A stretch of 42,380 bases of DNA, from positions 1 to 42,380 of the forward strand of contig NZ_JAGPVV010000049.1 in assembly GCF_018066915.1 (NCBI RefSeq), written 5' to 3'. Source of the DNA: Roseovarius sp. GTDB taxonomy: Bacteria; Pseudomonadota; Alphaproteobacteria; Rhodobacterales; Rhodobacteraceae. Position 1 is the stretch's first letter. Every line of letters starts with the position of its first letter. The translations under genes were made by a program, and so were the position numbers. Of this stretch, positions 9,633 to 18,462 are shown in pieces. Below the pieces are notes generated by a model, which searched no databases, was not told the DNA's origin, and saw only the letters and a list, made by a program, of their open reading frames with translations.

Positions 9633-10709
9633 TCAGACGGTCTCGAGCGTCGGGTAATCGGTATAGCCCTCAGCCCCGCCACCATAATAGGTCGCCTGAT
9701 CGCCCTCATTCAGCGGGGCGTTCTGCTCCAGCCGCTCGGCCAGATCGGGATTGGCGATATAGGGCCGGCCAAAGGCCACCAGATCCACCTTGCCCGTCGC
9801 CACCCGCGTCAGCGCCAGCTCGCGGTCATAGCCATTGTTGGCCATGTAAACGCCGGTCCACTTGGCCCGCAGCGCATCAAACGCGCCTTCGCGCGAACCA
9901 CCGGTGCTGCCCTCGACCAGGTGCAGATAGGCAAGACCGCGCCCGTTCAGTTGCTCGACAACCCAACCAAAGCTGGTATCGGGATCACTGTCGGTCGCAT
10001 CGTTGAACCCAGACCAAGGCGACAGGCGAAGACCGATCCGCCCCGGTGCCCAGACCGTTTCCAGCCCGTCCAACACCTCAAACAGCAACCGCGCCCGGTT
10101 GCCCACCGAGCCGCCATAGGCATCCTCGCGGGTGTTCGGCCCATCCTTCAGGAACTGATCCAGCAGATAGCCATTGGCGGCGTGCAATTCGATCCCGTCA
10201 AACCCGGCCTCCTTGGCCGCCTTGGCGGCATGGACATAATCCGCAACCACGCGCGGCATCTCCTCAGTGCGCAGGGCGCGCGGGGTCGATGTGTCCTCGA
10301 ACCCGGCAGGCGTAAAGGTCTGCGCCTTGGCCGCCACCGCCACCGGGGCGACCGGGGCCTGCCCATCGGGCTGCAACGACGTGTGGCTGATCCGCCCCAC
10401 ATGCCAGAGTTGGATCACGATCTTGCCGCCCTTGGCATGCACCGCATCCGTCACCTTCTTCCACGCCGCCACCTGCTCGGGGCTGTAAATCCCCGGCGTG
10501 CCAACATAGCCTTTGCCCTCAGGGCTGATCTGTGCGGCCTCGGTGATGATCAACCCGGCCCCGGCGCGCTGCGCATAATATTTGACGTGCAGATCACCAA
10601 CCTCGCCTGTGTCATTATCCGCGCGGTTGCGCGTGAGTGGCGCCATGACGACGCGATTGGCCAGATCGAGATCACCGGCCTTGGTGGCGGAAAAGAGTTT
10701 GTGGCTCAT
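9633..10709 (-). CDS. nemA: Alkene reductase / N-ethylmaleimide reductase (old yellow enzyme family)
   Basis: This 358-residue FMN-dependent TIM-barrel oxidoreductase reduces activated C=C bonds (enones, maleimides) or nitro groups with NAD(P)H. It has the family N terminus (LANRVVMAPLTRNRA) and the substrate-anion-binding pair His176 and Asn179 in ELHAANGYL. The typical segments FLKDGPNTREDAYGG and the C-terminal FMN phosphate-binding AFGRPYIANPDL are also present. ATG 10709 was chosen because AAGGAG lies about 9 bases upstream and the conserved sequence begins there. The gene stands alone between the PAS gene and tgt, on the same strand as both. The natural substrate cannot be told from sequence; stress detoxification is usual for the family. 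Confidence 0.9.
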   Translation of the reverse strand: MSHKLFSATKAGDLDLANRVVMAPLTRNRADNDTGEVGDLHVKYYAQRAGAGLIITEAAQISPEGKGYVGTPGIYSPEQVAAWKKVTDAVHAKGGKIVIQLWHVGRISHTSLQPDGQAPVAPVAVAAKAQTFTPAGFEDTSTPRALRTEEMPRVVADYVHAAKAAKEAGFDGIELHAANGYLLDQFLKDGPNTREDAYGGSVGNRARLLFEVLDGLETVWAPGRIGLRLSPWSGFNDATDSDPDTSFGWVVEQLNGRGLAYLHLVEGSTGGSREGAFDALRAKWTGVYMANNGYDRELALTRVATGKVDLVAFGRPYIANPDLAERLEQNAPLNEGDQATYYGGGAEGYTDYPTLETV

Positions 10710-10850
10710 GGGATATGCTCCTTGTGCATATGGATTGCGCTTGAGCATAACCTATGCTCGCGCAACCCGCGCACAAGGCCGCCGCCTGCGCCCTATCCCA
10801 CAGCCGCCCCCGCACCACCGCACAGTCGCGGACCATTGACAGATCCACGT

Positions 10851-11975
10851 TCAGAGCGGCTCAATATCGCCCACGGCCCGCCCCGCATGAAATTCCGCCT
10901 CCCAGGCGGCAAACCGCGCTTGCGAAATCGCCGCGCGCATCTCGCCCATGATCTCTTGGAAATAATGCAGGTTATGCCATGTCAGCAGCATGGAACTGAT
11001 GATTTCCTGCGACCGGAAGACGTGATGCAGATAGGCGCGGCTGTAATTCCGACAGGCCGGACAGGTGCAGGCCTCATCCAGAGGGCGCGGGTCATCCTGA
11101 TGCCGCGCGTTCTTGATATTGACCACGCCATGCCGGGTGAACACCTGCCCCGTGCGACCCGAGCGACTGGGCAGCACGCAATCCATCATGTCGATGCCGC
11201 GCTTGACCGCGCCCACGATATCATCGGGCTTGCCCACCCCCATCAGGTAGCGCGGGCGATCCTCGGGCAGAAATCCGGTGGCGTAATCGAGCACACCAAA
11301 CATCGCCTCCTGCCCCTCGCCCACCGCGAGACCGCCCACGGCATAGCCATCAAACCCGATGGCCTTGAGCGCCTCGGCGCTCTCTTCGCGCAACTCGGGC
11401 GTCACACCGCCCTGCATGATCCCAAAGAGCGCATGACCGGGCCGATCCCCAAAAGCGTCCTTCGAGCGTGCCGCCCACCGCATGCTCAGCCGCATGCTCT
11501 CGGCCACGGCCTTGTCACTCGCGGGCAAGGCGGGGCACTCGTCAAAACACATCACGATGTCCGACCCAAGCAGCCGCTGGATTTCCATCGACCGCTCCGG
11601 CGTCAGCTCATGTTTGGACCCGTCGATATGGCTCTTGAAGGTCACACCCTGCTCTGTCAGCTTGCGCAACCCGGCAAGGCTCATCACCTGAAACCCGCCC
11701 GAATCCGTCAAAATCGGCCGTTCCCAGTTCATGAACCGGTGCAGACCGCCCAGCCGGTCAATCCGCTCAGCCCCCGGTCGCAGCATCAGGTGATAGGTAT
11801 TGCCCAAGAGGATATCGGCCCCCGTGGCACGCACGCTTTCGGGCATCATCGCCTTGACCGTGGCCGCCGTGCCCACCGGCATGAAGGCGGGCGTGCGGAT
11901 CTCGCCGCGGGGCGTATGGATCACCCCTGCCCGCGCCGCGCCATCCTGCGCCAGTTTCTCGAACCCGAACCGCAT
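10851..11975 (-). CDS. tgt: tRNA guanosine(34) transglycosylase (queuine tRNA-ribosyltransferase)
   Basis: Tgt swaps guanine-34 for the queuine precursor preQ1 in tRNAs for Asp, Asn, His and Tyr. The 374-residue protein has the substrate-pocket Asp91 in [11 protein letters not shown], the GIMQGG segment, the nucleophile Asp265 in [14 protein letters not shown], and the zinc site Cys303, Cys305, Cys308 and His334. Length and motif order match the bacterial enzyme. It is divergent from the SPFH gene, with about 110 bases between the starts. No queA or other queuosine genes are in the window. Confidence 0.96.
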   Translation of the reverse strand: MRFGFEKLAQDGAARAGVIHTPRGEIRTPAFMPVGTAATVKAMMPESVRATGADILLGNTYHLMLRPGAERIDRLGGLHRFMNWERPILTDSGGFQVMSLAGLRKLTEQGVTFKSHIDGSKHELTPERSMEIQRLLGSDIVMCFDECPALPASDKAVAESMRLSMRWAARSKDAFGDRPGHALFGIMQGGVTPELREESAEALKAIGFDGYAVGGLAVGEGQEAMFGVLDYATGFLPEDRPRYLMGVGKPDDIVGAVKRGIDMMDCVLPSRSGRTGQVFTRHGVVNIKNARHQDDPRPLDEACTCPACRNYSRAYLHHVFRSQEIISSMLLTWHNLHYFQEIMGEMRAAISQARFAAWEAEFHAGRAVGDIEPL

Positions 11976-12085
11976 GCCCTCAATTCCTATCGCATTAGCC
12001 CTTTTGCCCCCCTTTAAAGCGGTTTACCCTAGCTTGTAAAACGCCGTCTTGGCCGCCCCATTGCCGCCCCACTGTGAGAGTTCCC

Positions 12086-12976
12086 ATGACCGAAGACATG
12101 ATCCTGCAACTGATTTCCGCAAACATCGTCTGGCTTATGATCACACTCCTCGTGATCATCGTCATCTTTCGCGGGGTCAAGATCGTGCCCCAGTCCGAGC
12201 AATATGTGGTTGAGCGCTTTGGCAAACTGCACAAGGTGCTGGGCCCCGGCATCAACCTGATCGTGCCCTTTCTCGATGTGGTGCGGCACAAGATTTCGAT
12301 CCTCGAACGCCAGTTGCCCAACGCAAGCCAGGATGCCATCACCCGCGACAACGTGCTCCTTCAGGTGGAAACTTCGGTCTTTTACCGCATCCTCTTTCCG
12401 GAAAAGACCGTCTACCGCATCCGCGAGGTGGATGGCGCCATCGCCACCACCGTGGCCGGGATCGTGCGCGCCGAAATCGGCAAGATGGACCTCGACGAGG
12501 TGCAATCCAACCGCTCGCAACTCATCACCACGATCAAATCGCTGGTCGAAAACGCCGTTGATGACTGGGGCATCGAAGTGACCCGCGCCGAGATTCTCGA
12601 CGTCAATCTCGATCAAGCCACCCGCGCCGCGATGCTGCAACAGCTCAACGCCGAACGCGCCCGCCGCGCGCAGGTGACAGAGGCCGAAGGCCACAAGCGC
12701 GCCGTCGAACTTCAGGCCGACGCCGAGCTTTACGCCGCCGAGCAGGCCGCCAAGGCCCGCCGCATCGAAGCCGACGCCGAGGCCTATGCCACCGGGGTCG
12801 TCGCCGCCGCCATCGCCGCCAACGGGCTCGAGGCCGCGCAATATCAGGTCGCGCTGAAACAGGTCGAGGCGCTCAACGCCCTTGGCAACAGCCCCTCCTC
12901 CAATACCATTCTCGTGCCCGCCCAGGCGCTCGAGGCCTTTGGCAATGCCTTCAACATGCTCAAGGGGCGCGGCTGA
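12086..12976 (+). CDS. SPFH domain-containing protein (stomatin/QmcA-like)
   Basis: This 296-residue slipin-like membrane protein has one N-terminal membrane segment (IVWLMITLLVIIVIF). The Band 7/SPFH domain follows (IVPQSEQYVVERFGK, then GINLIVPFLDVV). After it comes an Ala/Glu/Arg-rich coiled coil (AERARRAQVTEAEGHKRA) and a short tail. SPFH proteins form large ring or cage assemblies in membrane microdomains and control proteases or membrane quality. ATG 12086 is preferred to the in-frame GTG at 12074 because GAGAG precedes it by 5-6 bases. Its stop overlaps the start of the NfeD-like gene by one base, the standard pairing of this family. The exact partner in the cell is unknown. Confidence 0.9.
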   Translation: MTEDMILQLISANIVWLMITLLVIIVIFRGVKIVPQSEQYVVERFGKLHKVLGPGINLIVPFLDVVRHKISILERQLPNASQDAITRDNVLLQVETSVFYRILFPEKTVYRIREVDGAIATTVAGIVRAEIGKMDLDEVQSNRSQLITTIKSLVENAVDDWGIEVTRAEILDVNLDQATRAAMLQQLNAERARRAQVTEAEGHKRAVELQADAELYAAEQAAKARRIEADAEAYATGVVAAAIAANGLEAAQYQVALKQVEALNALGNSPSSNTILVPAQALEAFGNAFNMLKGRG

Positions 12977-13251
12977 TGGAAACGGTTCTTTGGCACCTCT
13001 GGTGGGTCTGGCTCGCGGCAGCCCTTGGGCTGGCTATCTTGGAAATCCTCGTGCCGGGCTTCATTTTCCTCGGTTTCGCGGTCGGCGCGGCCCTCATCGC
13101 CCTTCTGGTGCTCTTGCCGCTCGATCTTGGCCTGACCGCCCTGCTCGCCCTCTTCGCGCTCTTGTCGCTGGCGGCTTGGGTGATCCTGCGGCGGCTCTTT
13201 CGCGCCCCCGACGACCAGAGCCGTGTGATCCGCGAGGATATCAACAAGTAA
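12976..13251 (+). CDS. NfeD family protein (short, membrane part only)
   Basis: The 91-residue protein is mostly hydrophobic, with about three membrane segments (WLAAALGLAILEILVPGFIF, VGAALIALLVLLP, LLALFALLSLAAWVILRRL) and a short charged tail. The E-x-x-x-P-G pattern in the first segment is typical of NfeD. Common NfeD proteins carry a C-terminal soluble OB-fold domain of about 60 residues; that is missing here. It overlaps the SPFH gene by one base (TGATG), which indicates translational coupling and a joint complex. Whether the short form is ancestral in this group or a truncation cannot be told from one sequence. Confidence 0.82.
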   Translation: METVLWHLWWVWLAAALGLAILEILVPGFIFLGFAVGAALIALLVLLPLDLGLTALLALFALLSLAAWVILRRLFRAPDDQSRVIREDINK

Positions 13252-13354
13252 CGCAAAGGAACGCACCGCGCTTTCCTTGCATCCTCACGGCCATCCCAAG
13301 TAGAGAGGCGCCACGCGCCACCCTTGCCGCGCAAAACGCAACAGGATACGCCCG

Positions 13355-14764
13355 ATGACCGATACCCCCGACAGCCCCCAGCCCCTGCAATTCGGCTGGG
13401 AGGAATGGGTCAGCCTGCCCGATCTTGGCGTCCCCGCGATCAAGGCCAAGGTCGACACCGGCGCGCGCACTTCGGCGCTGCATGCCTTCGATATCGAAAC
13501 CTTCGGGGCGGCCTCGCGCCCCAAGGTCCGCTTTACCGTGCATCCGATTCCCGGTCGCGATGACCTGATCATCCCCTGCTCCGCCCCGATCATCGACCGG
13601 CGCGATGTGACCTCTTCGAATGGCGAGCGCGAATTGCGCTATGTCATCGCCTCGAAACTCTCGGTGAATGGCGACACATGGCCGATCGAGATCACCCTCA
13701 CCAACCGCTCCAGCATGACCAGCCGCATGCTCTTGGGGCGTCAGGCGCTCAAGGATCACATCTCCATTGTCGCCACCGACCGCTTTCTGCAACCCGAACT
13801 CAGCTACGATGTCTATCACACCGCCCGCGTCCGCACGGCCCAACCCAGACGCGCCCTGCGCATCGCCGTGCTCAGCCGCGAGGACAACTATTCCACCCGC
13901 CGCATCGTCGAAGAAGGCGAGGCGCGGGGCCACACGGTCGAGGTGATCGACACCACCCGTTGTTACATGGCGATCAATGCCCTCGCCCCCGAGGTGCATT
14001 ACGACGGCAAACGCCTGCCCCGCTATGACGCGGTGATCCCCCGCATCGGGGCGTCCATTACCGCCTACGGTGCCGCCGTGATCCGCCAGTTCGAAACCAT
14101 CGGCACCTTCTGCGTCAATCCGTCGGCGGGCATCATCGCCAGCCGCGACAAACTCTATGCCCATCAGCTTATGGCGCGCGCGCAGGTGGGCATGCCCAAC
14201 ACCGCCTTTGCCGCCTCGCCCAAGGACACCGGCAACCTCATGGGCCTTGTCGGCACAGCCCCCCTGATCGTCAAACTGCTCGAATCGACCCAAGGCAAGG
14301 GCGTGGTGCTGGCCGAAACCAAAAAGGCCGCCGAATCGGTGATCGACGCCTTTCGCGGGCTCAAGGCCAATTTCCTCGTGCAGGATTTCGTCAAGGAAGC
14401 GGCAGGCGAAGACATTCGCTGCCTCGTGGTCGGCGGCAAGGTGGTGGCCTCGATGAAACGCACCGGGGCCGAGGGCGATTTCCGCTCCAACCTGCATCGC
14501 GGCGGCACCGCCAAGACCATCCGCATCACCAAGGCCGAGCGCGATACCGCGATCCGCGCCGCCCGGGTCTTTGACCTCAACATGGCGGGCGTGGACCTTT
14601 TGCGCTCCGACACCGGCCCCAAGGTGCTCGAAGTCAACTCCTCCCCCGGTTTCGAGGGGATCGAAGGGGCCAGCGGCAAGAACATCACCGGCGCGCTCTA
14701 CGAGATGATCGAAACCCGCGTGCGCCCCGTTCCCGTGCGGCGCCGCAAATCCGGCGCCGACTAA
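13355..14764 (+). CDS. rimK: RimB-RimK fusion: retropepsin-like protease domain plus S6 L-glutamate ligase
   Basis: Two domains are joined in 469 residues. Residues 10-155 form a RimB-type domain (ATP-dependent zinc protease family, retropepsin-like fold) with the Asp34-Thr35-Gly36-Ala active-site motif in KVDTGARTSALHA. From about 168 to 450 there is a RimK ATP-grasp ligase. It opens with IAVLSREDNYSTRRI and contains NPSAGIIASRDKL, LIVKLLESTQGKGVVLAET, RCLVVGGKVVASMKR and DLLRSDTGPKVLEVNSSPGFEGIE, the last holding the metal-binding Glu-x-Asn. RimK adds glutamates to the C terminus of ribosomal protein S6; RimB trims such tails in Pseudomonas. The fusion would place writer and eraser in one chain. 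The start has little leader sequence but matches the domain boundary. Confidence 0.9.
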   Translation: MTDTPDSPQPLQFGWEEWVSLPDLGVPAIKAKVDTGARTSALHAFDIETFGAASRPKVRFTVHPIPGRDDLIIPCSAPIIDRRDVTSSNGERELRYVIASKLSVNGDTWPIEITLTNRSSMTSRMLLGRQALKDHISIVATDRFLQPELSYDVYHTARVRTAQPRRALRIAVLSREDNYSTRRIVEEGEARGHTVEVIDTTRCYMAINALAPEVHYDGKRLPRYDAVIPRIGASITAYGAAVIRQFETIGTFCVNPSAGIIASRDKLYAHQLMARAQVGMPNTAFAASPKDTGNLMGLVGTAPLIVKLLESTQGKGVVLAETKKAAESVIDAFRGLKANFLVQDFVKEAAGEDIRCLVVGGKVVASMKRTGAEGDFRSNLHRGGTAKTIRITKAERDTAIRAARVFDLNMAGVDLLRSDTGPKVLEVNSSPGFEGIEGASGKNITGALYEMIETRVRPVPVRRRKSGAD

Positions 14765-14851
14765 GGCGCGTGACGTCGCCCATCGCCAACCTCTGGACGC
14801 GGGCGTCGATAAACCCTATATGTTTGCTCAGGATAACCGCAGGACACGATC

Positions 14852-15214
14852 ATGATGAACAGCTCCGAGCCGCTCGAAGGGGCACCGCTGATTGCCCCCT
14901 CAAGCACCGACCATCCGCTCTTCGACCAGGTGGTCGAGGCCTGCCGCACCGTCTATGACCCGGAAATTCCGGTCAACATCTACGATCTTGGCCTGATCTA
15001 TACCATTGATATCAGCGCCGAAAACGTGGTCTCGATCACCATGACGCTGACCGCACCCGGCTGCCCCGTAGCAGGTGAAATGCCCGGCTGGGTCGCCGAC
15101 GCGATCGAACCTCTGGCCGGCATCAAGCAGGTCGATGTCAGCCTCGTCTGGGAACCGCCTTGGGGGATGGACATGATGAGCGACGAAGCCCGCCTTGAAC
15201 TTGGGTTCATGTAA
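14852..15214 (+). CDS. sufT: SUF system Fe-S assembly protein SufT (MIP18/DUF59 family)
   Basis: The 120-residue protein has the DUF59/MIP18 core: FDQVVEACRTVYDPEIPV, then NIYDLGLIY, and TLTAPGCPVAGEMP with the conserved Cys71. DPEIP and the single Cys are the hallmark of SufT/PaaD-type Fe-S maturation factors. The C-terminal PPWGMDMMSDEARLELGF is the usual SufT ending. It precedes the A-type carrier gene by 29 bases, so the two are likely co-transcribed and act together in loading clusters onto target enzymes. The main suf operon is not in this window. Confidence 0.93.
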   Translation: MMNSSEPLEGAPLIAPSSTDHPLFDQVVEACRTVYDPEIPVNIYDLGLIYTIDISAENVVSITMTLTAPGCPVAGEMPGWVADAIEPLAGIKQVDVSLVWEPPWGMDMMSDEARLELGFM

Positions 15215-15243
15215 CAAAATCAACGGATTGAGAGGCTTACCTC

Positions 15244-15594
15244 ATGTTTGGCATACCCGGCAAACCACCCGTTTCCATCACCCCGGCCGCTGTGGCCCAG
15301 ATCACCCGCCTGATGCAGCGTGACGGGCATCAGGGGCTCAGGATCGGGGTCAAGAAGGGCGGTTGCGCGGGCATGGAATACACCATGGATTACGTGACAG
15401 AGATCGACCCCCATGACGAGGTCATCGAACAGGATGGCGCGCGCGTGCTCATCGCCCCCATGGCCCAGATGTTCCTCTTCGGCACCGAGATTGATTACAA
15501 GACATCGCTCCTCGAATCCGGCTTTGTCTTCAACAATCCCAACGTGACCGAGGCCTGCGGCTGCGGCGAGTCGATCAAATTCGCCAATATGTGA
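15244..15594 (+). CDS. sufA: A-type iron-sulfur carrier, HesB/IscA family (SufA-like)
   Basis: This 116-residue A-type carrier has the three conserved cysteines that bind an Fe-S cluster or iron: Cys41 in KKGGCAGMEY, and Cys105 and Cys107 in EACGCGES. The fold signature (ITPAAVAQITRLM and the SGFVFNNPN loop) is complete. It probably accepts clusters from the SUF scaffold and passes them to apo-proteins. It lies just downstream of sufT and 42 bases before tpiA. Whether it should be called SufA, IscA or ErpA cannot be decided by sequence alone; the neighbouring sufT favours SufA. Confidence 0.92.
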   Translation: MFGIPGKPPVSITPAAVAQITRLMQRDGHQGLRIGVKKGGCAGMEYTMDYVTEIDPHDEVIEQDGARVLIAPMAQMFLFGTEIDYKTSLLESGFVFNNPNVTEACGCGESIKFANM

Positions 15595-15636
15595 GCTTTG
15601 CCTTGCAAAGCCTTGTAATGACTGGATGTTAAACGC

Positions 15637-16386
15637 ATGAGACGCAAGCTTGCCGCTGGCAATTGGAAAATGAACGGCACCAATGCCAGCCTGACCGAGC
15701 TTCAATCCCTCATCGCGAACCATCCCAAGCCGGGCGTCGACATCCTGATCTGCCCGCCTGCCACCCTTATTGTTCAGGCCGCTGGCCTCAGCGCCGACAG
15801 CCCTCTGATGATCGGCGCGCAGGATTGTCATGCCGCCGCCTCCGGGGCGCATACCGGCGACATTTCCGCCCCGATGCTCGCCGATGCCGGGGCTGTGGCG
15901 GTCATCTTGGGCCATTCCGAGCGGCGGCAGGATCACGGCGAAGAGAGCGCGCTCGTCGCCTCCAAGGCCGCCGCCGCCCACGCCGCCCATCTCACCGCCG
16001 TGATCTGCTTGGGCGAATCCCTGGCCGAGCGCGAGGCGGCCCAGACCCTCGATGTCATCGCCGATCAACTCCGCCACTCCCTGCCCGAGACCGCGACCGG
16101 CGCCAATACCGTCATCGCCTATGAACCGATCTGGGCCATCGGCACCGGCCTCACCCCCAGTCCCGCGCAAATCTCCGAGGTGCATCGCTTCTTGCGCAGC
16201 GAACTCCGCGCGCGCTTCGGCACCGAGGCCGCGATGGGGTTTCGCCTGCTCTACGGCGGCTCCGTCAAACCCGCCAACGCGCCCGAGATTTTCGCGCTGG
16301 CCGATGTCGATGGCGCGCTCGTGGGCGGCGCAAGCCTGACCGCCGCCGAGTTTTCGCCCATCATCACCGCGCTGGAACAGGCCTGA
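15637..16386 (+). CDS. tpiA: Triose-phosphate isomerase
   Basis: TpiA interconverts dihydroxyacetone phosphate and glyceraldehyde 3-phosphate in glycolysis and gluconeogenesis. The 249 residues contain all catalytic parts: Asn9 and Lys11 in AGNWKMNG, His93 in LGHSERR, Glu163 in [11 protein letters not shown], the phosphate loop LYGGSVKP and the closing VGGASL. The length is normal. The gene is followed by a GC-rich repeat/terminator that separates it from the convergent Lrp gene. Confidence 0.97.
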   Translation: MRRKLAAGNWKMNGTNASLTELQSLIANHPKPGVDILICPPATLIVQAAGLSADSPLMIGAQDCHAAASGAHTGDISAPMLADAGAVAVILGHSERRQDHGEESALVASKAAAAHAAHLTAVICLGESLAEREAAQTLDVIADQLRHSLPETATGANTVIAYEPIWAIGTGLTPSPAQISEVHRFLRSELRARFGTEAAMGFRLLYGGSVKPANAPEIFALADVDGALVGGASLTAAEFSPIITALEQA

Positions 16387-16400
16387 TCCCGCTTCTTTAT

Positions 16401-16456
16401 GGAAAAAAATACTCCGGGGGGGACGCCGCAGGCGGCCGGGGGAAGCGCCCCCAAAC
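16401..16456. terminator. GC-rich intergenic hairpin element acting as terminator between tpiA and the Lrp gene
   Basis: An A7 run is followed by TACTCCGGGGGGGACGCCGC, then AGGCGGCC and GGGGGAAGCGCCCCC. Two hairpins can form: GCCG/CGGC at 16425-16436 and GGGGG/CCCCC at 16438-16452. On the minus strand the hairpins precede a T7 run, so the element should terminate the Lrp transcript. The sequence resembles a GC-rich element I know as recurrent at gene ends in Roseobacter genomes (from memory, not searched). Confidence 0.6.
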
Positions 16457-16458
16457 CC

Positions 16459-16920
16459 TCAGAGCGGCAGCATCGTGGTCGATTTGATCTCTTCCATCGA
16501 CAAGAGTGCGGTCACATTATGCACCTTCACCTCTGAAATCAGGGCTTGGTAGAACACGTCATAGGCCCGCGCATTGGCAACCCGCACCTTGAGGATATAG
16601 TCGATATCCCCCGCCAGCCGATGCGCCTCCTGCACTTCGGGGCGCGCTTTCAGCGCTTTCAGAAACGCCGCCTGCCAACCTGCATCATGCTCTGACGTGC
16701 GGATCAGCACGAAAAAACACGCCTCGAACCCCAGCGACTCCGGGTCAAGCAGATAGGTCTGCTGTCGGATCACCCCCGCCTCGCGCATCTTGCGAATCCG
16801 GTTCCACACCGGCGTCTTGGAACTGCCCACGTTCTTGGCGATATCGTCCAGCGATTGCCCCCCATCCTCCTGCAACTGCACGAGGATTTTCCGATCCAGA
16901 TCATCGAGGCGAACAGCCAT
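16459..16920 (-). CDS. Lrp/AsnC family transcriptional regulator
   Basis: The 153-residue protein has an N-terminal AsnC-type helix-turn-helix (LDDLDRKILVQLQEDGGQSL, then KTPVWNRIRKMREAGVI). The C-terminal RAM/effector domain follows (AFLKALKARPEVQEAHRLAG, DYILKVRV). Such proteins bind DNA as dimers or octamers and sense amino acids. ATG 16920 was chosen over an in-frame upstream ATG because AAGGAAG lies about 8 bases before it and the domain starts there. It is divergent from the cysG operon across a 146-base region holding inverted repeats, so it may control sulfite reduction, perhaps in response to a sulfur amino acid. That link is inferred from position only. Confidence 0.93.
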   Translation of the reverse strand: MAVRLDDLDRKILVQLQEDGGQSLDDIAKNVGSSKTPVWNRIRKMREAGVIRQQTYLLDPESLGFEACFFVLIRTSEHDAGWQAAFLKALKARPEVQEAHRLAGDIDYILKVRVANARAYDVFYQALISEVKVHNVTALLSMEEIKSTTMLPL

Positions 16921-16984
16921 TCCAATTTCTTCCTTTTGCCGAAACATTCCACCCGCCTCTCGCGCAGATTGGAACAAACTTCCT

Positions 16985-17030
16985 TATTCCCGCTGGCATA
17001 TGGCGCTCAACCGGGAATATTTCCTATATT
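16985..17030 (+). promoter_or_regulatory. Candidate operator and -10 box between the Lrp gene and cysG
   Basis: A perfect 8-base inverted repeat, TATTCCCG (16985-16992) and CGGGAATA (17012-17019), spans 35 bases. The right arm also starts a second imperfect palindrome, GGAATATTTCC. A TATATT element at 17025-17030 could be the cysG -10 box, 37 bases before the cysG start. The arrangement suits binding by a dimeric regulator such as the divergent Lrp protein. Confidence 0.4.
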
Positions 17031-17066
17031 AGGGACAGAGTCAAACCGTTCCCCGAGGCCCGCCCG

Positions 17067-18461
17067 ATGAAACATTTCCCGATCTTTCTCGCCGTCGAGG
17101 GGCGCCGCATCGTGCTTTCGGGCGGCGGTGAGGCGGCCTTGGCCAAGCTGCGCCTCCTGCTCAAGACCGAAGCGCATCTGACCGTCTTCGCGCCCGAACC
17201 CGCCGCCGAGATCGCGCATTGGGCCTCCGAGGGCCGTTTGCACCTGATCCGCCGCGCCATGCAACCCGGCGATGCCCTCTGCGCCGTGCTGTTTTACGCC
17301 GCTGACGAGGACGCGGCCGAGGATGCGCGCACATCGGCCCTCGCGCGTGCGGATGGGGCGTTGGTCAATATCGTGGACAACCTCCATGACAGCCAATTCA
17401 TCACCCCCGCCATCGTCGACCGTGACCCCGTGACCGTGGCCATCGGCACCGAAGGCGCGGCCCCGGTGCTGGCCCGTGCCATCAAGGCCGATCTCGAGGC
17501 GCGCTTGCCCGCCACGCTTGGCCCTCTTGCACGTCTTGGCAAGGCGTTTCGCAAGGCCGCCGATGTGCTGCCCATGGGCCGCCGCCGCCGCGATTTCTGG
17601 GCCGATTACTATTTCAACGCCGGCCCCCGCGCGATGGATCAGGGTGGCGAAGATCACGTCAAGTTTGCCCTTCAAGCCATTCTTGAAAAACACAAAAATA
17701 CGGACGCGCGCGACGGTCATGTGGCCTTTGTCGGGGCCGGCCCCGGCGATCCCGAGCTTTTGACCCTCAAGGCGCGCAAGGCGCTCGATACCGCCGATGT
17801 GGTGATCCACGACCGGCTGGTGACGCCCGAAATCCTCGAACTCGCCCGCCGCGAGGCGATCCTGATCGACGCCGGGAAAGAGGGCTTTGGCGCGTCCATG
17901 TCGCAAGAGGCCATCAACGCCCTGATCGTCGAACATGCTGCCACCGGCGCGCAGGTCGTGCGCCTCAAGGGGGGTGATCCCACCGTCTTTGGCCGCTTGG
18001 ACGAAGAAATCGAGGCTGTGACCGCCGCCGGTATCTCGTGGCATGTGGTGCCGGGCATCACCGCCGCCTCGGCCTCGGTCGCCAGCATCGGTCAGAGCCT
18101 CACGCAACGCGGTCGCAACGCCTCAGTGCGCTTTCTCACCGGCCATGACATGAAGGGCTTTGCCGATCACGACTGGTCCGCGCTCGCGCGGCCCGGCGAG
18201 GTGGCCGCGATCTACATGGGCAAGAAATCCGCCCGCTTCATCCAAGGCCGGTTGATCATGCACGGCGCCGACCGCGCCACACCCGTCACCGTGATCGAGA
18301 ACGCGAGCCGCCCCGATCAACGCATCCTAGCCACCACGCTCGACCGTTTGCCCGCCGATCTGGCCGAGGCCGCGATCACTGGTCCTGCGCTCACCTTTCT
18401 CGGTCTCGCGCCCCGCACCGCTGATGCCAAGATTGACCAATCGAAACAGGAGCTTGCCTGA
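17067..18461 (+). CDS. cysG: Siroheme synthase CysG (trifunctional)
   Basis: CysG makes siroheme, the cofactor of sulfite reductase. The 464 residues combine an N-terminal precorrin-2 dehydrogenase/ferrochelatase and a C-terminal uroporphyrinogen-III methyltransferase. The first part has the NAD-binding GGGEAALAKLRLL and the catalytic Asp104 in NIVDN. The second has FVGAGPGDPELLTLKA, VRLKGGDPTVFGR and VPGITAASASVASIG. By alignment from memory, the site that is Ser128 in enterobacterial CysG is Thr128 here (AIGTEG), which still allows phosphorylation. The gene opens an operon: DUF2849 starts one base after its stop, then cysI, cysH and DUF934. Confidence 0.95.
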   Translation: MKHFPIFLAVEGRRIVLSGGGEAALAKLRLLLKTEAHLTVFAPEPAAEIAHWASEGRLHLIRRAMQPGDALCAVLFYAADEDAAEDARTSALARADGALVNIVDNLHDSQFITPAIVDRDPVTVAIGTEGAAPVLARAIKADLEARLPATLGPLARLGKAFRKAADVLPMGRRRRDFWADYYFNAGPRAMDQGGEDHVKFALQAILEKHKNTDARDGHVAFVGAGPGDPELLTLKARKALDTADVVIHDRLVTPEILELARREAILIDAGKEGFGASMSQEAINALIVEHAATGAQVVRLKGGDPTVFGRLDEEIEAVTAAGISWHVVPGITAASASVASIGQSLTQRGRNASVRFLTGHDMKGFADHDWSALARPGEVAAIYMGKKSARFIQGRLIMHGADRATPVTVIENASRPDQRILATTLDRLPADLAEAAITGPALTFLGLAPRTADAKIDQSKQELA

Positions 18462-18462
18462 C

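Noticed and set aside
6481-9657. 1058-codon plus-strand frame across lon and the PAS gene
   Set aside because: It spans two real minus-strand genes and the gap between them, and its His/Arg/Leu/Gln-rich translation has no recognisable domain.
13241-14497. 418-codon minus-strand frame opposite the RimB-RimK gene
   Set aside because: Mirror of the real gene's codon bias; no motif or ribosome binding site.
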